Source: an uncultured Bacteroidota bacterium (GTDB lineage: Bacteria; Bacteroidota; Bacteroidia; UKL13-3). From it: a DNA stretch of 64,000 nucleotides. Below the pieces are notes generated by a model. That model did not search any database, was not told the DNA's origin, and worked only from the letters and a program-made list of their open reading frames with translations. The stretch lies in the NCBI GenBank assembly GCA_903850915.1, contig CAINMV010000037.1, forward strand, positions 150,250 through 214,249, given 5' to 3'. How positions within the stretch are numbered: the stretch's first letter is position 1; every line of letters starts with the position of its first letter. Below are positions 36,663 through 47,033 of this stretch, in pieces. A program made the position numbers and the translations under genes.

Positions 36663-39104
36663 ATGCTCCTTATTTCTAAAATTGCACTCGTTACTTCAGC
36701 TCAGGTTTTAACACATGCTGCTGATAGCACAATTAATAGTATTTACACTGATAGTCGCCAGGTGGTAAGTGCTGGAAGCGATGATTTATTTATTGCATTA
36801 CGAGGAGAACATTTCAATGGAAATATGTTTTTCAATGACGCATATGCCAAGGGTATTAGAAACTTTTTAATTGACGAATCGATTGATGTCTCGTCATACC
36901 AAAATGCCAATATACTTTTAGTACCCAATACCATAGTTGCACTGCAACAAATAGCCACCTCCCATCGTAACAACTTTACCCTGCCGATTATTGGAATTAC
37001 AGGAAGTAATGGAAAAACAATTGTCAAAGAATGGCTTAATACGCTATTAAATAATGATTTTACAATTGTAAAAAGTCCAGGAAGTTACAATTCGCAAATT
37101 GGAGTGCCTTTAAGTGTTTTATTACTTCAATCGAAACACACCTTAGGCGTTTTTGAAGCAGGCATTTCACGTCCAGGCGAAATGCAAAAACTAGAAGATA
37201 TTATAGCACCTACAATTGGCGTTTTTACTTCACTCGGAGATGCCCATAGTCAACACTTTGAATCGGAGGAGCAAAAGTTAAGAGAGAAGTTTTTATTATT
37301 TAAAAATTGCAAAACAGTTGTCCTAAATCATCAATACCTGGATCATGTAAGGATTTACCAACAAGGTTTTACGTGGAGCAGGGAAGATAAAAATGCTACC
37401 ATTTTTGTGTCTGATACAAAAACAGAAGTAAATGAAACTATAATTTCTTACGTTTTTGAAAATTATAATGGAAAAATCACCATTCCTTTCAGTGATGATG
37501 CCTCAATAGATAATGCAATTAGCTGTTTGTGCGTGGGGTTACTATTAAAATTAAAGCCTGAGTACTTAGCTCTACATTTTTTGGAACTACATGCCGTGGA
37601 TATGCGACTCGCATTGCAACGTGGAAATAATGATAACATCATCATTAACGATGCTTATAATAACGACATCAATTCATTGAAAAATGCGCTATCTTTTATG
37701 AACAGGCAGCTTCATAAGGGTGAGAAAACGATGGTGATGTCGGACATTTTACAAAGTGGAAAAAACCCCGAATTGCTTTACCAAGAAGTAAATGAGTACC
37801 TTAAAAAATATTCTGTACATCAATTTATTGGAATAGGAAAAGAAATTTCCAAGCACAAACACGTATTCACAATTCCTTCTGTTTTTTATAAGTCTACAGA
37901 AGAGTTTTTGAAGACACTCAATAATAAGACTGTACTGTTTAAAAATTCATTGATACTGCTTAAAGGCGCTCGCAAGTATCATTTTGAAGAACTAGCACGT
38001 TTTTTTTCTGCGCAACACCATACAACGAGCTTAGAAATTAACCTTAATGCCATTGTAAGCAATTTTCACAGCTACAAAAAAATAGTTGATGAAAAAACAA
38101 AAATAATGGTAATGGTAAAAGCATTTTCATATGGGAGTGGAAGCAATGAAATTGCTGCCATACTTCAGTTTCAAAAGGCCGACTATTTGGCTGTAGCCTA
38201 TGCTGACGAAGGTGTTCAGCTACGAAATTCGGGGGTTACATTACCTATTATGGTAATGAATACGGAAGAACAAGGTTTTGAACTTTTAAAACAATATCAT
38301 CTTGAACCCGTTTTATTTTCTATTTCCCAACTTCGTCAGCTCGCATCGTTTTCAAAAGAATCTATAGATGTTCACCTCGAATTCGAAACAGGAATGCATC
38401 GTCTAGGCTTTGATTTGGAAGAAACAGAGGAAATATTAACACTACTGCAGCAAAACCCGAATTTGCACCTCAAAAGTGTTTTTTCACATCTGGCAGCGGC
38501 AGAAGATCCAAACGAAGATCTCTTCACAGAACAACAAATTAATACATTCACCACCATCTCTAATAAAATAAAAAAGTCCTATCCAACTATTATCAGGCAT
38601 TTGCTAAACTCTCCAGGCATTGCACGTTGGAGCTCGAAAGCACAATTTGATATGGTTCGTTTGGGAATTGGATTGTATGGCATTGATCCTAGTGGAGAAA
38701 TAAGTAGCGATTTAATTCCTGCAAGCACCTTAAAATCTGCCATTTCTCAAATAAAAAAATTACTACCCGGCGATAGTGTAAGTTATAATCGTCGATTTGT
38801 CGCTAAAAATAAAATGCGCATTGCAACCATCCCCATTGGCTATGCGGATGGATTAAATAGGGCCCTCGGCAATGGTAATGGCTTTTTTTATATCCACGGA
38901 AAGCCTGCTCCAATTTTAGGAACAATATGCATGGATATGACAATGGTAGATGTAAGTGAAATAAATTGTATTGAAAATGATGAGGTGATAATTTTTGGTG
39001 GCCAGTTGCCAGTAACACTTGTTGCAAATAATGCTAAAACCATTTCATACGAAGTCCTTTCCACTCTATCGCAGCGAATAAAGAGAGTATATGTTCACGA
39101 ATAA
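36663..39104 (+). CDS. MurF-alanine racemase fusion
   Basis: An 813-residue bifunctional peptidoglycan enzyme. Residues 1 to about 450 are the MurF ligase (adds D-Ala-D-Ala to the UDP-MurNAc tripeptide), with the P-loop GSNGKT at 114-119. Residues about 455-813 are a PLP-dependent alanine racemase, with PLP Lys486 in MVKAFSYGSG, the GYADGLNR segment and CMDMTMVD. The racemase half supplies D-Ala, linking precursor supply to use. The fusion is characteristic of Bacteroidota. Both active sites look intact, although the usual KANAYGHG motif of the racemase is altered to KAFSYGSG as in other fusions. Confidence 0.95.
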   Translation: MLLISKIALVTSAQVLTHAADSTINSIYTDSRQVVSAGSDDLFIALRGEHFNGNMFFNDAYAKGIRNFLIDESIDVSSYQNANILLVPNTIVALQQIATSHRNNFTLPIIGITGSNGKTIVKEWLNTLLNNDFTIVKSPGSYNSQIGVPLSVLLLQSKHTLGVFEAGISRPGEMQKLEDIIAPTIGVFTSLGDAHSQHFESEEQKLREKFLLFKNCKTVVLNHQYLDHVRIYQQGFTWSREDKNATIFVSDTKTEVNETIISYVFENYNGKITIPFSDDASIDNAISCLCVGLLLKLKPEYLALHFLELHAVDMRLALQRGNNDNIIINDAYNNDINSLKNALSFMNRQLHKGEKTMVMSDILQSGKNPELLYQEVNEYLKKYSVHQFIGIGKEISKHKHVFTIPSVFYKSTEEFLKTLNNKTVLFKNSLILLKGARKYHFEELARFFSAQHHTTSLEINLNAIVSNFHSYKKIVDEKTKIMVMVKAFSYGSGSNEIAAILQFQKADYLAVAYADEGVQLRNSGVTLPIMVMNTEEQGFELLKQYHLEPVLFSISQLRQLASFSKESIDVHLEFETGMHRLGFDLEETEEILTLLQQNPNLHLKSVFSHLAAAEDPNEDLFTEQQINTFTTISNKIKKSYPTIIRHLLNSPGIARWSSKAQFDMVRLGIGLYGIDPSGEISSDLIPASTLKSAISQIKKLLPGDSVSYNRRFVAKNKMRIATIPIGYADGLNRALGNGNGFFYIHGKPAPILGTICMDMTMVDVSEINCIENDEVIIFGGQLPVTLVANNAKTISYEVLSTLSQRIKRVYVHE

Positions 39105-39131
39105 TTTTAAGTAGTCGCTTAACAGCAAACC

Positions 39132-39153
39132 TTGATTTTAAGACAAAAATCAA
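39132..39153. repeat. Perfect 8-base inverted repeat upstream of kmo
   Basis: TTGATTTT (39132-39139) and AAAATCAA (39146-39153) with a 6-base spacer, about 70 bases before the predicted kmo transcription start. No T-run follows, so it looks more like an operator than a terminator for murF-alr. Confidence 0.5.
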
Positions 39154-39198
39154 CAATCTGAATTATATAACTTTATGATTTTTTGTTTCTATTTACAT

Positions 39199-39206
39199 TA
39201 CTTTTG
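39199..39206 (+). promoter_or_regulatory. -7 promoter element for kmo
   Basis: TACTTTTG, a full match, lies 12 bases before the ATG at 39219. It rules out the in-frame TTG at 39183 as the start. Confidence 0.6.
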
Positions 39207-39218
39207 CATATTATCAAA

Positions 39219-40547
39219 ATGAAAAATATAACCCTCATCGGTGGTGGACTATCCGGTTCTTTAATGGCCATTTACTTGGCAAAGCGTGGATTCAATGTTG
39301 ATGTTTATGAAAGACGTCCAGACCCACGCGTCGCGAATGCTTACCAAGGAAAAAGTATTAACCTTGCCTTATCAAACCGAGGCATCGAAGCACTAAAAAA
39401 AGTGGGACTTGATGATGCCATTCTTAAAACCGCTATACCTATGAGTGGAAGAATGATGCATAGCAAAAGTGGTGAACTTTCATACCAACCTTATGGAAAA
39501 GATGGGCAAGCCATCAACTCCGTTTCAAGAGGTGGATTAAATATTCGATTGTTGGAACTTGCCGATGAATTTGATAATATCAAGTTACATTTCGAACAGC
39601 GTTGTGTTGGGTTAGATGCCGAATTCAAAAATGCTGTTTTTGAAGATCAAAATGGCAATAGAACGAATGTTGACAGCGATATTTTTATCGGTTCGGATGG
39701 TGCATTTGCCGCTACTAGATTGCAAATTCAGTTAACTCAACGTTTTGACTATAATCAGGATTTCGAAAACTATGGATATAAAGAATTGCATATTCCTCCA
39801 GCACCTTCGGGTGAGTTTGCTCTTGACAAAAATGCATTGCATATTTGGCCACGGGGTAAATTTATGATGATTGCATTACCGAATGTTGACAAGAGCTTTA
39901 CCTGTACATTGTTTTTTCCATATGAAGGGGAACTGAGCTTTGAAAGTATAAACACAACAGAAAAAGCAGAAGAGTTTTTTCAAACTTATTTTGCAGATGT
40001 AATTCCAATGATGCCTGATTACAATAGCACCTACTTAAATAATCCTATTGGTGGGCTAGTAACCGTTAAGTGTTTTCCTTGGGTTTACAAAGATAAACTT
40101 GCTTTAATTGGGGATGCTGCCCATGCTATTATACCTTTTTATGGGCAAGGCATGAATTGCAGCTTTGAAGATTGTATCGTATTAGACGAATGCATTGAAA
40201 AATATGGTGACGACTGGACAACGATATTTGCCACCTATCAAGAGTTGCGAAAACCCAATGCAGATGCCATTGCCGACCTTGCAAAACAAAATTTTATTGA
40301 AATGCGAGACAAAGTTGGTGATTTAACGTTTTTACACAGAAAACAAGTTGAAAATGATTTGGTGAAATACTATGGTGATTTTTTTAAATCACAATATGAA
40401 CTGGTAAGTTTCAGCACACAACCTTATGCCTATGCCCGAGCTCAAGGTAAAATTAACGATACCATATTAGATATGCTTATCAAAAATAATATTGAGGTAA
40501 AACCAAACGACGATAGAATATTGGAAATTCTAAAGGCATCCAAATAG
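39219..40547 (+). CDS. kmo: Kynurenine 3-monooxygenase
   Basis: A 442-residue flavoprotein hydroxylase that uses NADPH and O2 to make 3-hydroxykynurenine. The FAD-binding GGGLSGS is at 8-14, followed by YERRPDPR, and the second FAD motif GDAAHAIIPFYGQGMNC near 300 is typical of the enzyme. In Bacteroidota it serves tryptophan degradation or quinolinate-based NAD synthesis. No kynureninase, 3-hydroxyanthranilate dioxygenase or tryptophan dioxygenase gene is present in the window, so the pathway is scattered. The C-terminal membrane anchor of the eukaryotic enzyme is absent, as expected. Confidence 0.95.
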   Translation: MKNITLIGGGLSGSLMAIYLAKRGFNVDVYERRPDPRVANAYQGKSINLALSNRGIEALKKVGLDDAILKTAIPMSGRMMHSKSGELSYQPYGKDGQAINSVSRGGLNIRLLELADEFDNIKLHFEQRCVGLDAEFKNAVFEDQNGNRTNVDSDIFIGSDGAFAATRLQIQLTQRFDYNQDFENYGYKELHIPPAPSGEFALDKNALHIWPRGKFMMIALPNVDKSFTCTLFFPYEGELSFESINTTEKAEEFFQTYFADVIPMMPDYNSTYLNNPIGGLVTVKCFPWVYKDKLALIGDAAHAIIPFYGQGMNCSFEDCIVLDECIEKYGDDWTTIFATYQELRKPNADAIADLAKQNFIEMRDKVGDLTFLHRKQVENDLVKYYGDFFKSQYELVSFSTQPYAYARAQGKINDTILDMLIKNNIEVKPNDDRILEILKASK

Positions 40548-40614
40548 TGCTTTAATTGGATTAAATTATATGCTATCATCAACCCTTGAAGTTAAATCCG
40601 ATCGATTTAAATTA

Positions 40615-40622
40615 TATCTTTG
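40615..40622 (+). promoter_or_regulatory. -7 promoter element for the exo-endo phosphatase gene
   Basis: TATCTTTG, a full match, ends 4 bases before the GTG start at 40627, predicting a leaderless transcript. Confidence 0.5.
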
Positions 40623-40626
40623 ATTT

Positions 40627-41700
40627 GTGAAAAAAGTATTCAATATTATTTTTTTTCTGCTTAATGTGATAATGGTAGCAGCTTTATTTGTAAGTTATGC
40701 TGCTGTTTATATCAATCCAGACATTTTTTATATTCCTGCGTTTTTCGGTTTAGCCTATCCATTTATACTTCTTGGAAACTTCTTACTCATGTTATGGTGG
40801 ATATTCCAATTACATTTAAAATTTCTAATGTCTTTAACAGCTATAATTGCTGGATGGTCTTATATCGGAAGAACTTTTCAATACCATAACAAACAAACTC
40901 CCATTGATAAATCGGTGAAGGTGATGAGTTATAATGTGATGAATTTTGGTTTCGAAAAAAATAAAAATTCACGAGATGATATTATCACGATGTTGGCAGA
41001 AGAACAGCCTGACATCCTTTGTATGCAAGAGTTTTATAGCAATAGCAACTGGCCAATAAATATTGAAAGTAAAATTGCTGATGTACTTCATACCAAGTAC
41101 TACTATTTTAACAATGTAAACAGTGCGAATAAAAAATATAAAGTAGGCACAATTATATTTTCAAAATTTCCAATCAAAAATTCAGGGGTTGTTTCCTATA
41201 ACATACCAACAGGTAATAGCACTATTTTTATCGATGTTGAAATTAGAGGTGTTACCGTTAGGATATTTAACGTGCATCTACAATCCATTCGTTTTCAATC
41301 CAAAGACTACGATATTTTAAAAGACTTTGGTGATGATAAAGAGAAGACTATTGCAGAATCTAAGTCGGTAATAGCGCGAATGAAACAAGCCTACATCCTA
41401 AGGGCAGAGCAGTCGAAGTTAGTGCAAGAGGCCATCAGAAAAAGTCCGGGCAAAGTACTTGTTTGCAGCGATTTAAACGACGCTCCGGTTTCCTTTGCAT
41501 ACAACAAGGTAAGCGATGGTTTAAAAGATGCATTTAATGAAAGTGGTTTTGGATTAGGCAGAACCTATGGTGGTGCTTTTCCAAGCTTCCGCATCGATTA
41601 TATTTTTGGCAGTCAAAGCTTTGATATGTTAAATTTTGAAGTGCTGAATAAAAAATATAGCGACCATTTTCCACTTAGGGCCTTCGTAAATGTGAAGTGA
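40627..41700 (+). CDS. Membrane-anchored endonuclease/exonuclease/phosphatase family protein
   Basis: A 357-residue protein with two or three N-terminal hydrophobic segments (about 5-25, 33-75) and a C-terminal EEP (DNase I-like) domain facing the periplasm or cytoplasm. Visible active-site elements are SYNVMNFGF (metal/phosphate-binding Asn), MQEF (metal-ligand Glu), NVHLQS (catalytic His), SDLNDAP (Asp-x-Asn) and SDHFP (terminal catalytic His). Members include phosphodiesterases, nucleases and sphingomyelinases; the substrate is unknown. The start is GTG at 40627; no ATG is available before the first membrane segment. Confidence 0.88.
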   Translation: MKKVFNIIFFLLNVIMVAALFVSYAAVYINPDIFYIPAFFGLAYPFILLGNFLLMLWWIFQLHLKFLMSLTAIIAGWSYIGRTFQYHNKQTPIDKSVKVMSYNVMNFGFEKNKNSRDDIITMLAEEQPDILCMQEFYSNSNWPINIESKIADVLHTKYYYFNNVNSANKKYKVGTIIFSKFPIKNSGVVSYNIPTGNSTIFIDVEIRGVTVRIFNVHLQSIRFQSKDYDILKDFGDDKEKTIAESKSVIARMKQAYILRAEQSKLVQEAIRKSPGKVLVCSDLNDAPVSFAYNKVSDGLKDAFNESGFGLGRTYGGAFPSFRIDYIFGSQSFDMLNFEVLNKKYSDHFPLRAFVNVK

Positions 41701-41799
41701 TATGTTCAATCAATGCTTGTTCAATAATAATTTATCGATAACCTTTGCCAATCTATGTAAAAGTAAAAAGAGGATTCTTGCAATACCGAATTAATTTAG

Positions 41800-41807
41800 T
41801 AATTTCG
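41800..41807 (+). promoter_or_regulatory. -7 promoter element for guaB
   Basis: TAATTTCG, a TAnnTTTG variant, lies 27 bases before the guaB ATG. Confidence 0.45.
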
Positions 41808-41822
41808 CCCCGCAAATAATAA

Positions 41823-43304
<1,482 letters not shown>

Positions 43305-43469
43305 TTTTTTTAAGAAATTTGAATTTTGTTTTAACATCCTGGTTTAATTCAGGGTGTATCAAAAATTCGAACATCACAACCAATTCTCAACTTTTTCAAT
43401 TTCTGTATTGCGGTTAATATCATTTATTATCTCTTGATGAAGGTCATTTTATTGAAAATTTTTATGGTT

Positions 43470-43477
43470 TATCTTTG
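43470..43477 (+). promoter_or_regulatory. -7 promoter element for the CoA-transferase gene
   Basis: TATCTTTG, a full match, lies 15 bases before ATG 43493 and covers the in-frame TTG at 43475, which therefore cannot be the start. Confidence 0.6.
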
Positions 43478-43492
43478 CCAAAAATAAAATAT

Positions 43493-44773
43493 ATGATCTC
43501 AGAAAAAGAATACACCTCCGTAGAAGATGCATTGCAATTGATTCAGTCCAATCAACGTATTTTTGTGCATGGAAGTGCTGCAACACCAAAATATATTTTA
43601 AATAAAATGATCGCGCAAAAAGAGCGCCTTCACAATGTTGAATTAATTAGTATCACACAAAATGGAGTGGACTTTAACGACCCCACCCTTGCCGGACACT
43701 TTTACATCAATTCCTTGTTTGTATCTGAAAGCACTCGAAAGGCTGTTAACAGTGGCATGGGCGACTATACACCTGTTTTCTTAAGTGAAATTCCTTTGTT
43801 ATTTACCCGTGGGATACTTCTTTTGGATGTTGCCATTGTGCACGTTTCACCGCCTGATAGGCATGGATATTGTTCTTTAGGAACCTCCGTTGACATTGCC
43901 TTAGCAGCTATAAATACAGCTAAAAAAGTTATTGCTCAGGTGAACCCTAAAATGCCACGTGTACATGGTGATGGCTTTATTCCATTTAGTAAATTCGATG
44001 CGGCGGTTTGGGTTGATGATGATTTGCCAGAAGTAGTATATTCTGCGAATGCTAACGAAGCTACCGATAAAATAGGAAAGATTGTAGCCGAATTAATTGA
44101 AGATGGCTCTACGCTTCAACTTGGAATTGGAACCATTCCCGATTCCGTTCTTAAAAATCTTACCAACCATAAAAACCTTGGGCTTCATACCGAAATGTTT
44201 TCAGATGGAGTAATTCCTTTGATTTTGAATGGAACTATAAACAACAGCCATAAAAAAATTGTAAAAGGATATAACGTCACTTCATTTATTTTAGGCACCC
44301 GTAAATTATACGATTTTGTAGATGACAATCCTATCATCAAATCACTGGATATTAATTACGTGAACGATCCTCGGGTATTAAGTTTAAATCCGAAAGTTGC
44401 AGCAATTAATAGCGCCATCGAAATTGATATCACAGGGCAAGTTTGTTCAGACTCAATTGGAACCTACCAATATTCAGGAATTGGCGGGCAAATGGACTTC
44501 ATTCGAGGGGCCGCACTATCAGAAGGAGGTAAACCTATTATCGCAATTCCTTCTGTTACAAACAAAGGTGTATCTCGCATTGTTCCGTTATTAAAACAAG
44601 GAGCAGGTGTGGTTACCACAAGAGGCCATATTCATTGGGTAGTTACTGAATTCGGCGCTGTGAATTTGTTCGGAATGAGTATGGAGCACAGAGCACATGC
44701 GTTAATAAAAATAGCACATCCCGATCATCGGGAGATGCTAGAAAAAGCGGTACACGATAGATTCTATACCTAG
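43493..44773 (+). CDS. Acetyl-CoA hydrolase/4-hydroxybutyrate CoA-transferase family protein
   Basis: A 426-residue family I-type CoA-transferase. LQLGIGTIPDSVL (CoA-binding glycines), the catalytic Glu in HTEMFSDG and GIGGQMDFIRGA are present, with the C-terminal RHWVVTEFGAVNLFGMS-like HWVVTEFGAVNL. Members move CoA between acetyl-CoA and short acids such as 4-hydroxybutyrate, butyrate or succinate, or hydrolyse acetyl-CoA. No pathway neighbours indicate the acid. It has its own promoter and a 97-base gap to the next gene. Confidence 0.92.
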   Translation: MISEKEYTSVEDALQLIQSNQRIFVHGSAATPKYILNKMIAQKERLHNVELISITQNGVDFNDPTLAGHFYINSLFVSESTRKAVNSGMGDYTPVFLSEIPLLFTRGILLLDVAIVHVSPPDRHGYCSLGTSVDIALAAINTAKKVIAQVNPKMPRVHGDGFIPFSKFDAAVWVDDDLPEVVYSANANEATDKIGKIVAELIEDGSTLQLGIGTIPDSVLKNLTNHKNLGLHTEMFSDGVIPLILNGTINNSHKKIVKGYNVTSFILGTRKLYDFVDDNPIIKSLDINYVNDPRVLSLNPKVAAINSAIEIDITGQVCSDSIGTYQYSGIGGQMDFIRGAALSEGGKPIIAIPSVTNKGVSRIVPLLKQGAGVVTTRGHIHWVVTEFGAVNLFGMSMEHRAHALIKIAHPDHREMLEKAVHDRFYT

Positions 44774-44870
44774 TTTTATGATTAGAATGCTGATCTGAAA
44801 GCATGAATAATAAATTTTATTCAACTCTTTTTTGCTCATATTAATGTAGCTCCCTAAATTGCGCGATAAT

Positions 44871-45290
44871 ATGAGTTCATTATCTGTAATCGCTGTTGAA
44901 ACCTTTATAAATCAGCCTGTCGAAAAAGTTTGGGCCTTGTGGACCGAACCTCAAAATATCCAATGTTGGAATCACGCAAGCAATGATTGGCATACTCCTT
45001 ATGCTGAAAATAATTTACAAGTAGGCGGACATTTTCTTTATCGCATGGAAGCCAAAGATGGTAGTTTTGGATTCGACTTCTCCGGAACGTATACACAAGT
45101 AATTTTACACGATACAATTACCTATACCGCCGATGACGACCGAAAAGTAAGTGTTTTTTTTAAGAAAACATTGGAGGGCACACAAATAACAGAAAACTTC
45201 GAAGCAGAAGAAACCAACCCCATCGAAATGCAAAAAATGGGATGGCAAAGCATACTTGATAATTTTAAAAAGTATGCGGAAAGCCAATAA
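44871..45290 (+). CDS. SRPBCC/AHSA1-like domain protein
   Basis: A 139-residue single-domain protein of the START/Bet v1-like SRPBCC superfamily, AHSA1 branch: the N-terminal FINQPVEKVWALWTEP, the central WHTPYAENNLQVGG and the C-terminal MQKMGWQSILDNFKKY helix are typical. These domains bind hydrophobic ligands or chaperone clients; the role here is unknown. The ATG at 44871 is preferred over a TTG at 44859. Confidence 0.9.
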   Translation: MSSLSVIAVETFINQPVEKVWALWTEPQNIQCWNHASNDWHTPYAENNLQVGGHFLYRMEAKDGSFGFDFSGTYTQVILHDTITYTADDDRKVSVFFKKTLEGTQITENFEAEETNPIEMQKMGWQSILDNFKKYAESQ

Positions 45291-45586
45291 GAATAAACTT
45301 CTCGCTGTGTTTTTTAAAAAATAGCACCTTCTTTTAACGCAGTTTAAGCATCTATTATTTGCTTTGTATGGCAATTATACTTTTTTCTATATCCAAAGTT
45401 ACAGATATCATTTTTCATTTGCGCTAAGTAAAATACCTTTATTCGCTATATGACTAAAATCATCCTAATTGAAATTAGGCCATTGATGTTGGCTTCACAA
45501 TGCCTAAATTATTGAATTATACATTGTTTTTTTCTGTTTAAGGTGCGTAATTTTTTTACTGATTTTTGAGTTGAAAACTAAATTAT
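45291..45586. other. Intergenic region before the complex I operon
   Basis: No gene is seen in this AT-rich stretch. It holds two small hairpins sharing bases: CCTAAT/ATTAGG (45464-45469 and 45474-45479) and AGGCCATTG/CAATGCCT (45477-45485 and 45498-45505, one bulged C). They could not form together. They lie upstream of the predicted nuo transcription start and may end the preceding transcript. Confidence 0.4.
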
Positions 45587-45616
45587 TTTGATTTTTCCAA
45601 TTTCCATCTATATTTG
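45587..45616 (+). promoter_or_regulatory. Promoter of the nuo operon (-33 and -7)
   Basis: TTTG (45587-45590), an 18-base gap and TATATTTG (45609-45616) form a full Bacteroidota promoter. It lies 18 bases before ATG 45635 and overlaps the in-frame TTG at 45614, which is therefore not the start. Confidence 0.7.
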
Positions 45617-45634
45617 AACCAAATAATAGAATTC

Positions 45635-45985
45635 ATGGGTGCATCTTCCTTAATTGTCCTTGCTATTGCTGGAATCGTTTTCTCGGCCGGTGGAATGATG
45701 ATTGCCAAGATATTTGTTAAAGGAACTAAGAATCCGCAAAAAGGTCAAGCCTACGAAAGTGGTATCAAATCAACTGGCACAACATGGTCGCAATTTAATG
45801 TTGGATATTATTTGTTTGCACTTGTTTTTTTGGTGTTCGACGTAGAGCTAGTTTTTCTTTATCCATGGGCTGTTGTCGTAAAAAGTGTTGGTATTACTGC
45901 GCTAATAGAAATAATAATTTTTATATTTATATTGTTCATGGGGTTTTTATATGCACACAAAAAGGGCGCTTTAAAATGGATTTAA
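45635..45985 (+). CDS. nuoA: NADH-quinone oxidoreductase (complex I) subunit A
   Basis: A 116-residue membrane subunit with three helices. The conserved [20 protein letters not shown] segment and [14 protein letters not shown] (the conserved acidic FDVE of helix 2) identify it. It sits at the junction of peripheral and membrane arms near the quinone site. First gene of the operon; the start was chosen from promoter position. Confidence 0.96.
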   Translation: MGASSLIVLAIAGIVFSAGGMMIAKIFVKGTKNPQKGQAYESGIKSTGTTWSQFNVGYYLFALVFLVFDVELVFLYPWAVVVKSVGITALIEIIIFIFILFMGFLYAHKKGALKWI

Positions 45986-46034
45986 TTCTGTTTTAAAACA
46001 TCAAAACCCCAGTATAGTGCATCGTGTTTTAATT

Positions 46035-46580
46035 ATGGAGAACGAGACAAACAAACAAATACCGGATTCATTTCCGGGGGAAATTTATCCAGTGGCAGGC
46101 ACCGATGTTGTTCTGACTAAATTGGATGACGTTATTAATTGGGCTCGTTCTAACTCTATTTGGCCGCTCACCTTTGCTACCAGTTGTTGTGGCATCGAAA
46201 TGATGTCGGTAGCATCAGCAAAATATGACTTTTCAAGATTTGGATTTGAAGTAGCACGTGCTACGCCTCGCCAAGCGGATGTGATTATTATTGCCGGCAC
46301 CATCGTAAATAAAATGGCTCCGGTGCTAAAACGATTGTATGATCAGATGGCCGATCCAAAATATGTAATTGCAATGGGTGCCTGCGCAATCAGTGGAGGA
46401 CCCTTCTTTTATAATACCTATTCTGTAGTTAAAGGCGCGGATCATGTTATTCCTGTTGATGTTTACATCGCTGGATGCCCGCCAAGGCCAGAAGCACTAT
46501 TGCATGCTTTAATTTCACTACAACATAAAATAAAAAGCGGTGCCACAAGAGAACAAATCAAAATTGATGGAAATAAATGA
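46035..46580 (+). CDS. nuoB: Complex I subunit B
   Basis: A 181-residue peripheral-arm subunit that carries iron-sulphur cluster N2, the last electron carrier before quinone. The cluster ligands are seen in TSCCGIEM (adjacent cysteines), MGACAISGG and GCPPRPEAL. The ATG at 46035 is chosen over GTG at 46017, giving the usual short N-terminus before the conserved [12 protein letters not shown]. The stop overlaps nuoC by four bases (ATGA). Confidence 0.97.
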   Translation: MENETNKQIPDSFPGEIYPVAGTDVVLTKLDDVINWARSNSIWPLTFATSCCGIEMMSVASAKYDFSRFGFEVARATPRQADVIIIAGTIVNKMAPVLKRLYDQMADPKYVIAMGACAISGGPFFYNTYSVVKGADHVIPVDVYIAGCPPRPEALLHALISLQHKIKSGATREQIKIDGNK

Positions 46581-47032
46581 CAAACGAAGATTTAAAAAAT
46601 AAATTAACAGAATTATTTCCTTCAGCAACGTTTGAAGAAGGGGGAGAGTTTATTAATTTTTTTATTGAGCCATCACAATGGAAATCCTGCGCGAAAGAGC
46701 TAAAGGAGAAAGCCGGTTTAGATTTTGATTATTTGTTTTGCGTCACTTGTGTAGACTGGAAAACTCATCTCACCATGGTTTACCACCTTTCATCAACAAT
46801 ACACCGACATAGTATTGTTGTAAAAGTGAAGTTAAATAGAGATCAACCAGAGATTGATACTGTATGCGATATTTGGAAAACAGCAGAATTTCATGAGCGG
46901 GAGGCATTTGATTTTTTTGGCGTTACTTTTATCAACCATCCCGACCTAAGAAGACTATTTTTAACCGACGATTGGGTCGGATTTCCACTAAGGAAAGATT
47001 ACGATGACCCTATTAATATGATTAAACTATAA
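46577..47032 (+). CDS. nuoC: Complex I subunit C
   Basis: A 151-residue peripheral-arm subunit, separate from NuoD rather than fused as in E. coli. [20 protein letters not shown] and [14 protein letters not shown] are the family signature. It starts within the nuoB stop and ends one base before nuoD, so translation of nuoBCD is coupled. Confidence 0.97.
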   Translation: MTNEDLKNKLTELFPSATFEEGGEFINFFIEPSQWKSCAKELKEKAGLDFDYLFCVTCVDWKTHLTMVYHLSSTIHRHSIVVKVKLNRDQPEIDTVCDIWKTAEFHEREAFDFFGVTFINHPDLRRLFLTDDWVGFPLRKDYDDPINMIKL

Positions 47033-47033
47033 G

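Noticed and set aside
43334..43357. Hairpin ACATCCTG/CAGGGTGT after guaB
   Set aside because: The stem is short with one wobble pair and there is no T-run, so I do not call it a terminator.
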